In this document: positions 58,913 through 64,000 of the stretch, piece after piece
How the letters are laid out: each line of letters begins with the position of its first letter
How positions within the stretch are numbered: the stretch's first letter is position 1
DNA from: Mixophyes australis
Taxonomy: Eukaryota > Chordata > Amphibia > Anura > Limnodynastidae
Direction: 5' to 3'
Assembly: GCA_036250195.1 (NCBI GenBank)
Contig: JAVHZZ010000004.1
Location: forward strand, 160,020,727 to 160,084,726
Length of the DNA: 64,000 nucleotides
Translations under genes and position numbers: made by a program
Notes under the pieces: model-generated
What the model was told of the DNA's origin: nothing
What the model saw: only the letters and a program-made list of their open reading frames with translations
Databases searched by the model: none

Positions 58913-59205
58913 AATTTCAGGTGTTTTTCTATCAGTCAAAGTAATTTTGTTGATGGGCAGTCAGTGACACCTTCTTTATTAAACTGCCAATAACCTGGAT
59001 GTTGGTGGAGTGTGAGCAGCAGCAGCCCCCAAAAATACTTAGATTTGTTTATTTCTTTCTTTAATATCCAACTACTTTTCTACCTGTCAAACCAATTTTG
59101 GTGAGGGACAGTCATTGACTTCTTCTTTATTAAGCTTGAACAAAAGAAGGTGTTGGTGAAGTGTGAGCAGCAGCACCCCCCAAAGAAATATAATTTACTT
59201 TTAAG
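58913..59205 (+). repeat. 152-bp tandem duplication in hAT-D leader
   Basis: Two diverged copies containing TTTCTATCAGTCAAAG / TTTCTACCTGTCAAAC, ACAGTCATTGACTTCTTCTTT-like and GAGTGTGAGCAGCAGCA segments. Confidence 0.75.
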
Positions 59206-59362
59206 AACCAGTTGTCTAAATTTCAATTATATTATTGTGGAGCAGTGTCAACAGAATTGCAAGGTAATTTCATCCTTTTGCCTATCTCATTGGGTATTCA
59301 CCTGTTGTGGTGGCAGCAATTAGTAAATCCAAATTCAAGTAGCATTACTCCTCTTGTCAACC

Positions 59363-60535
59363 ATGGATCATTGTAAAGTGCAGGAGCATTCCAGTACCAG
59401 TAGTTTAATCTCTACTAGTAAAAAGGTCATGCAGGAACAAAATGTAAGAAAGAGTCCTCAAAATCCAAACATGGTTTGTCAACCTCAAAGAAAACATCAG
59501 CTCTTGACATATGAAGAAGGATGAAGAGAGAATGTTCTGATGAATGTAGTGATTTGTCCAAAGAAAGGAAAATAGCTAACATGCTATATACCTCCCACAA
59601 TGGCAAGACAAGGCTCAGACCATGCCCACTATTAGTTAGTATAGACCCTGCTGCTGCTGGTTCTGGTTCATATACTTGAATGCCTATTGCAAAAGAAAGT
59701 GTCTAACATGGTCATGAATCTTACTTAACTTTCCCTGCACTACCTTCTCTCTCAGAGTGTAGATCTGTATCTTTCAACTCCAAAACAGCCAAATCAGTGC
59801 CTGAAAATAACACTGAGGCTGAAGAACAACTTGGGCTCCCCAGAATCCTGAGTCTAAGGAGGGTATCCATGAGTGCTATATCTGACAATGACACTGTATT
59901 ATCAAGTCCCTTATTCCCTTTGCCAGGGCCGAAGGGTTTACAGCGTCTTGAAACTAGATCACTACATTTTTGAAACCATGCTTAATCCTAGGTTTAAATC
60001 ATATATACTTTATTTCCAATTGACACAAATCTTCACAAATGTAAAAAGCTTCTTGTGAGCAAGCTATCGGCTCAAGTCACACGTGACACGTCACCTGCTT
60101 CAGCTTCTCCTAAAAATTATAGTGCCCAAAATAAAGTCCATTTTCTATCTCTCAACACAGCATAATGTGAAAGATTATGACATCTGGTGAAGCTTAAAAG
60201 AAATGCCTAAATATATTAACACTACTGTCATGTCTCAATCTGATACAACTTGCATTTGTAGAATGGTGGAGGATTACTTTAATGATAAAGTAGAAATTAG
60301 CATCTCAGACAGTCTTTTTTAATTCTGCGAGAAAAAAAAGAAATTTGGAGCCCCTTGTAGAAATTAGCTATGGTATGCTGATGCTGCCCACCCTCCATTG
60401 TATATGCGGAAAGAGTGTTTAGCACAGCCGGGAATGTTAGGAGTGATTATTGGATGAGACTACTTCCCAAAAATTTAGAGAAACTGATCTTCATCAAAAT
60501 AAACTGAGGAATACTGTTTTTGCCATCAATACCAA
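59363..60535 (+). pseudogene. hAT-D transposase, N- and C-terminal parts
   Basis: ATG 59363 in a strong context (CAACCATGG). MDHCKVQEHSSTSSLISTSK begins the N-terminal part; ANMLYTSHNGKTRLRP near 59577-59625 is the shared motif. At about 59905-59935 it jumps, by an internal deletion, to LDHYIFETMLNPRFKSYI, then MVEDYFNDKVEISISDS near 60262-60310 and VYAERVFSTAGN near 60402, ending RLLPKNLEKLIFIKIN at about 60505. The BED finger and both catalytic Asp regions are missing here; parts appear at 62380-62800. Several stops. Confidence 0.8.
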
Positions 60536-60770
60536 AAATAATTTGTTTTACGGTGGTAATTAACTAATATTGTTTGATGTTGACGTCAGTGATAAGGATA
60601 ATGATGAGGGTGATGATGATGATGAGGACGATGACATTATTACCATAGAGGAAGATGATCACTGTTAGTCAAATGCACACTAGTAATTTGTTAAAAAATT
60701 AAATCTCTATCTATTCTGGTCTCTCCAGTTCATCAACCAATAACCAAAATGTTCATTTTGTGGAGCCCCA

Positions 60771-60832
60771 AACAAATCACGCAGTTCAGATACAAAAGTG
60801 GCAGTCCCTGTCACTGAACTGCTTGATTTGTT
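60771..60832 (+). other. Stem-loop in hAT-D 3' region (module 1)
   Basis: Arms 60771-60789 (AACAAATCACGCAGTTCAG) and 60814-60832 (CTGAACTGCTTGATTTGTT) pair with one mismatch. The loop has GGCAGTCCCTGTCA. Homologous to 46835-46898 with compensatory base changes. Confidence 0.75.
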
Positions 60833-61089
60833 AAACTATGCGTATTTCCTTTTTAACATATGGGAGGGTGCACCCAAGGACAATTCCATCTTGCACTATT
60901 TTACATTTTGGTCATGTTCTATCAACTTGTGTAAATGTGGGCGACAGCTAGACAATCATTTGGTTGACATTTAGAAAGTCAACAACATTAGGTTGACTAT
61001 TCAGTTGTCAAGAGTATTATCAGGTCAACAAATCACATGATGAAGAGTATTATTAGGTGGACAACTCAAATGTCCAATATCAACAGTAT

Positions 61090-61262
61090 AATTTTATAGT
61101 TAGTAATAGGGTTAGTTATAGGGCTAAGGACAGGATTAGTGATAGGGCTAGGGACAGGTTTAGGGATAGGCCTAGGGACTGGGTTAGGGCTAGGGCTATG
61201 GACAGGGTCATGGATAGAGTTAGGGATAAGGCTAGGGACCGGGCTAGGGTTAGGGATATTGT
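61090..61262 (+). repeat. Degenerate TAGGG hexamer array
   Basis: About 28 six-base units of the GGGMTAGGGATA, GGACAGG, TTAGGG kind. TTAGGG itself occurs several times, but most units differ. It is flanked by GTTGAC/GTCAAC words in inverted orientation (60950-61075; 61258-61375), suggesting a small foldback element with an internal hexamer array, not a telomere. Confidence 0.75.
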
Positions 61263-61709
61263 CAACCTAATAACTAATACGGTCTACATTTGAAATGTCA
61301 ACCTATTAAAAGCTGTCTGTTTACATTTCAATTGATATTCTAATAATACTGTCAATGTCATTATTGTTGACTTTCCAAGCCCATCTATATTAGGGTGCCC
61401 ACTATATTATATTGATCATGTAACTGTCAAGCCTATGTATCACACCTGGTTGGGAGGACCCAAGGACAATTCCATCTTCTACCATTTTACATTATGACCT
61501 TGGTCTATCATCTGTAAAATGTCTACCAACGCTGCCACTGTCCATCTAACGGGCTCCGATACTGCCGCTGCTGTCCCTCTCCAATGTGTCGCACATGCTG
61601 CCTAATAGTTACCTACTTGGCCTATCTTCTTTTTGAATGAAAATGTAATTGATGTTGACATCTTTAATGAGGATGATGATGAGGTATATGATATCGTCAT
61701 TTTTCCCTA

Positions 61710-61965
61710 TTGAGGAAGATAATCACTGTTAGCCAAATGCCCATACATTAGCAAATTGTTAAAATCCCTATATAATCTCCAGTTCAACAACCAACACCAA
61801 GAGGTTGGATTTTGAGGGGGCCTAAATAAATGAAGCACTTCAGCCACTAAAGCGGCAGCCCCTGTGGCTGAAGTGCTTGGTTTGGTAAAATCTGTGTAGG
61901 TCCTTTTCAACATATGGGTGGGTGATTGAGCCCAAGGACAAGACCATCTTGCACCATTTAACATT
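61710..61965 (+). repeat. hAT-D 3' module, copy 2, with stem-loop
   Basis: Copy of 60648-60925 starting GAGGAAGATAATCACTGTTAG. Its stem-loop has arms 61825-61847 and 61864-61886, with the inner 15 bases perfectly paired (GAAGCACTTCAGCCAC region). Confidence 0.75.
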
Positions 61966-62379
61966 ATACAGTTGATCTATCATCATCTGTTAAATGTCTA
62001 CTACTGTCCATCTAATGGCCTCTTTTTCTTACTGCTTCTTCACTTTCCATGAGGCATTGCAGACTAACATTCAAAATATAGTGTGCATGGTCTTTCAATA
62101 TTTTTATTTTGGGTGCAGCCGACCTTCGGCTATGTACATGTATAGAATGACAATCCTATCAACCAGAGCTCTGCCACTATATTTCATAGGGATTGTAGCA
62201 TGCTTTGCACTTAAAATTAGGTTGTTCAGAATTGTGTATAGTAACAAGCAGCCTAACACCAGTTAGCAGATGAATGAATAGACACCTCATGCAATCTTCA
62301 CCGTCAACACTTTCATCATCAACCCCCTCATTATTAGTATGTAGTCCAGTAAAAAAAATTCATATTCATGATACCCAAG

Positions 62380-62800
62380 AGGTATCCATGTATGCTACAG
62401 ATGCTGCTGCTGTTGCTAGGGGTGATACTTCTATACAAAAGGGGACCAAGAAAAGTAAGCATAGTTTTAGACAACAATTGTCTGTGAATCAAGCATTTGC
62501 AAGAGTAGCCAAGCAGGACAGCCAGCATCCTGTTGCACAACGAATTACTAAAGCCATGAAAGCTATGTTAGAATTGGATGTGCATCCAATTTCTGTCTTC
62601 AGTACATAATGAGTAGATTAGTTGAGGTCATGTGTCCACGTAACCAAATCCAATCTCGCTTCCAAACAACAATTCTTCAGCTGTACCGGTAGCTTAAAGA
62701 AAAAGAAATTCAGTCCCTAGAAAATGCCATTGTACCGGCTATCCACTTAACTAAGAATATGTGGACTAGCAGTACTGGTCAAACAAATGACAATATACAT
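62380..62800 (+). pseudogene. hAT-D transposase core, displaced
   Basis: Contains QLSVNQAFARVAKQDSQHPV and AQRITKAMKAMLELDVHPIS, then LVEVMCPRNQIQSRF, and IHLTKNMWTSSTGQTND, where N replaces the first catalytic Asp. This matches the hAT-A segment at residues 380-490. It lies 2 kb to the right of the C-terminal domain, the reverse of the normal order. Confidence 0.8.
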
Positions 62801-63136
62801 TGTGTAATGTGTATTTTCTATTGTAAAATGAAAATGAAATGAATCTTGCATGCCAGCGCTACATTAAATTTAAAAATTGTAGCCATAATCAAGTACAGCT
62901 CACAGAGAACAGCCGCCATGGTCTAAAATCCTTTTGTTAAGGAACACAGCTGTTGTATGGCTGTCCCTTAAGTGTGGAGTGCACTGACCGCAGCCCACAA
63001 TGAAACAGTAAGAGCAGTCTGGAATATTTCCACAGCCCCTTCCCCAGTCCTTCTTGCCTCAAATGTGGAATGGTGAGACCAAGAAGCTTTTTCTCTGAGT
63101 GGCAAATCTTCAGATGCTCTGTGACCAGTTGTCACC

Positions 63137-63700
63137 ATTGAGGAAGACGACCACTGTTAGCCAAATGCCCATTAGTAAATTGTTAAAATCCCTATCTATT
63201 CTCCAGTTCAACAACCTATAACTAAAATGTTGGCTTTAGTTGGGGCCCAAACAAATCAAAGTCTTGAGCTACAAAAGTGTTAAACTATGTGCATGTCCTT
63301 TTTAATTTATGGGAGGGTGGGTGGGTCCAAGGATAACTCGATCTTGCACCATTTAACATTATGATCTTGTGTTATCATCATCTGTTAAATGTCCATTGAT
63401 GCCGCTCTCTGTAGTTGAATTCATGTGTCCACACAGCTAAATTCCATTGTGCATCCATTGCTCTCCAACAGTTATTCCACAGCTATTAAACAAAAAGTCA
63501 TTCAGACCCTACAAAAAGCCATTGTATTGACTGTCCACTTAACTATGGGTATGTGGACAAAAAAAGTCAAAATGTAATGTGTTTTTTTCTAACTGACACA
63601 AATCTTCATAGATGCAAATAGATCTTTGTGAGCAAGCTGTTAGCTCCAGTCACACATGACTAGTCTTCTGCTTTAGCTTCTTCTATAAATAATAGTTGCA
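63137..63700 (+). repeat. hAT-D 3' module, copy 3, and core scrap
   Basis: Third GAGGAAGACGACCACTGTTAG module; only the left half of the stem-loop region remains. It is followed at 63415-63560 by another VEFMCPHS and VHLTMGMWT transposase scrap and at 63590-63690 by a LTQIFIDANRSL segment matching 60015-60110. Confidence 0.65.
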
Positions 63701-63720
63701 GAAAAAAATTGCAATTAGCC

Positions 63721-64000
63721 GGAGCAATCTGCATTTGTGAGCCATGATCTGTTCTTTGACAATTTGTATTTATCTCTCCTTTGACTCCCATGGATGGATG
63801 TATTTCTCGAACTAAATTGCTGACACAACTGAGTGTCTACACACACATTATAAAAGTTTATAACAATAATTTCCATATTATTAAAGATCCACAGCTCACT
63901 GGGCTCTCTCTCTCTCGTCTTAATGAAGAATTTTGTCTTTGATGGATGCCCTCTAACATTAAAAATGTATTGTGTATAATCTTTCAACTTTATTGATATG
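63721..64000. other. No gene recognised
   Basis: Window end; a (CT)n stretch near 63905. Whether the family D element continues here cannot be told. Confidence 0.4.

Larger units (their letters stand above)
58391..63720 (+). mobile_element. hAT family D cluster, rearranged
   Basis: Begins TAGAGATGAATGG directly after the right target duplication of hAT-C. It holds a leader with two repeats, an N-terminal transposase part, a C-terminal part, and further right repeated 3' modules and a displaced part of the catalytic core. No right terminus was found, and it may lie beyond the window. Highly decayed; probably several overlapping D fragments. Confidence 0.7.

Noticed and set aside
61057..61293. 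Arg/Asp-rich 78-codon frame
   Set aside because: Translation of the degenerate TAGGG hexamer array.

Overview
The window is vertebrate nuclear DNA, most likely from a frog or toad (anuran amphibian). It is AT-rich and has no recognisable host exon, tRNA gene or functional rRNA gene. It is packed with repeat types typical of anuran genomes: hAT and Tc1/mariner DNA transposons, many foldback MITEs, V-SINE-type SINEs, L2/CR1-like and L1-like LINE fragments, a Helitron, a Ty3/gypsy retrotransposon and a Penelope-like fragment. The species cannot be fixed from the sequence.

Layout. 1-16 kb: scattered old repeats (hAT MITE at 362, LINE at 985, Helitron at 3.5-4.6 kb, SINE at 7 kb, foldback MITE at 13.25 kb, hAT elements at 13.7 and 15.4 kb). 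16.3-18.0 kb: a deletion derivative of hAT family B. 18.19-25.45 kb: a complete hAT element (family A) with perfect 8-bp target-site duplications, a 32-unit 100-bp tandem array filling its leader, and a transposase frame broken by one in-frame TGA. 25.5-34.9 kb: nested Tc1 elements, a SINE, palindromic MITEs and an inverted repeat pair. 35-40.3 kb: a decayed gypsy element carrying a nested LTR. 40.3-42.8 kb: a Penelope-like RT fragment and the second arm of the inverted pair. 42.88-55.5 kb: a hAT family B element whose 3' region holds an 89-bp satellite, into which two internally deleted family A copies have inserted in opposite orientation. 55.6-56.7 kb: L1-like ORF2 remnant. 56.77-58.38 kb: hAT family C deletion derivative containing an antisense 18S rRNA fragment. 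58.39-63.7 kb: a rearranged family D hAT cluster.

How the parts relate. Families A-D are related hAT elements. They share TAGRGATG-type termini, 8-bp target duplications, a conserved transposase N-terminal motif, a CpG-rich 5' end and 3' ends rich in the CCAAAAC motif. Each carries tandem repeats in its untranslated parts. In A and B the leader between the TATA box and the first transposase ATG has no other ATG (about 3.4 kb in A, 0.74 kb in B). B and D share a 3' stem-loop whose paired bases differ between copies but stay complementary. The strongest candidate for something undescribed is this group of satellite-carrying hAT elements, with ATG-free repeat leaders and a covarying 3' RNA structure.
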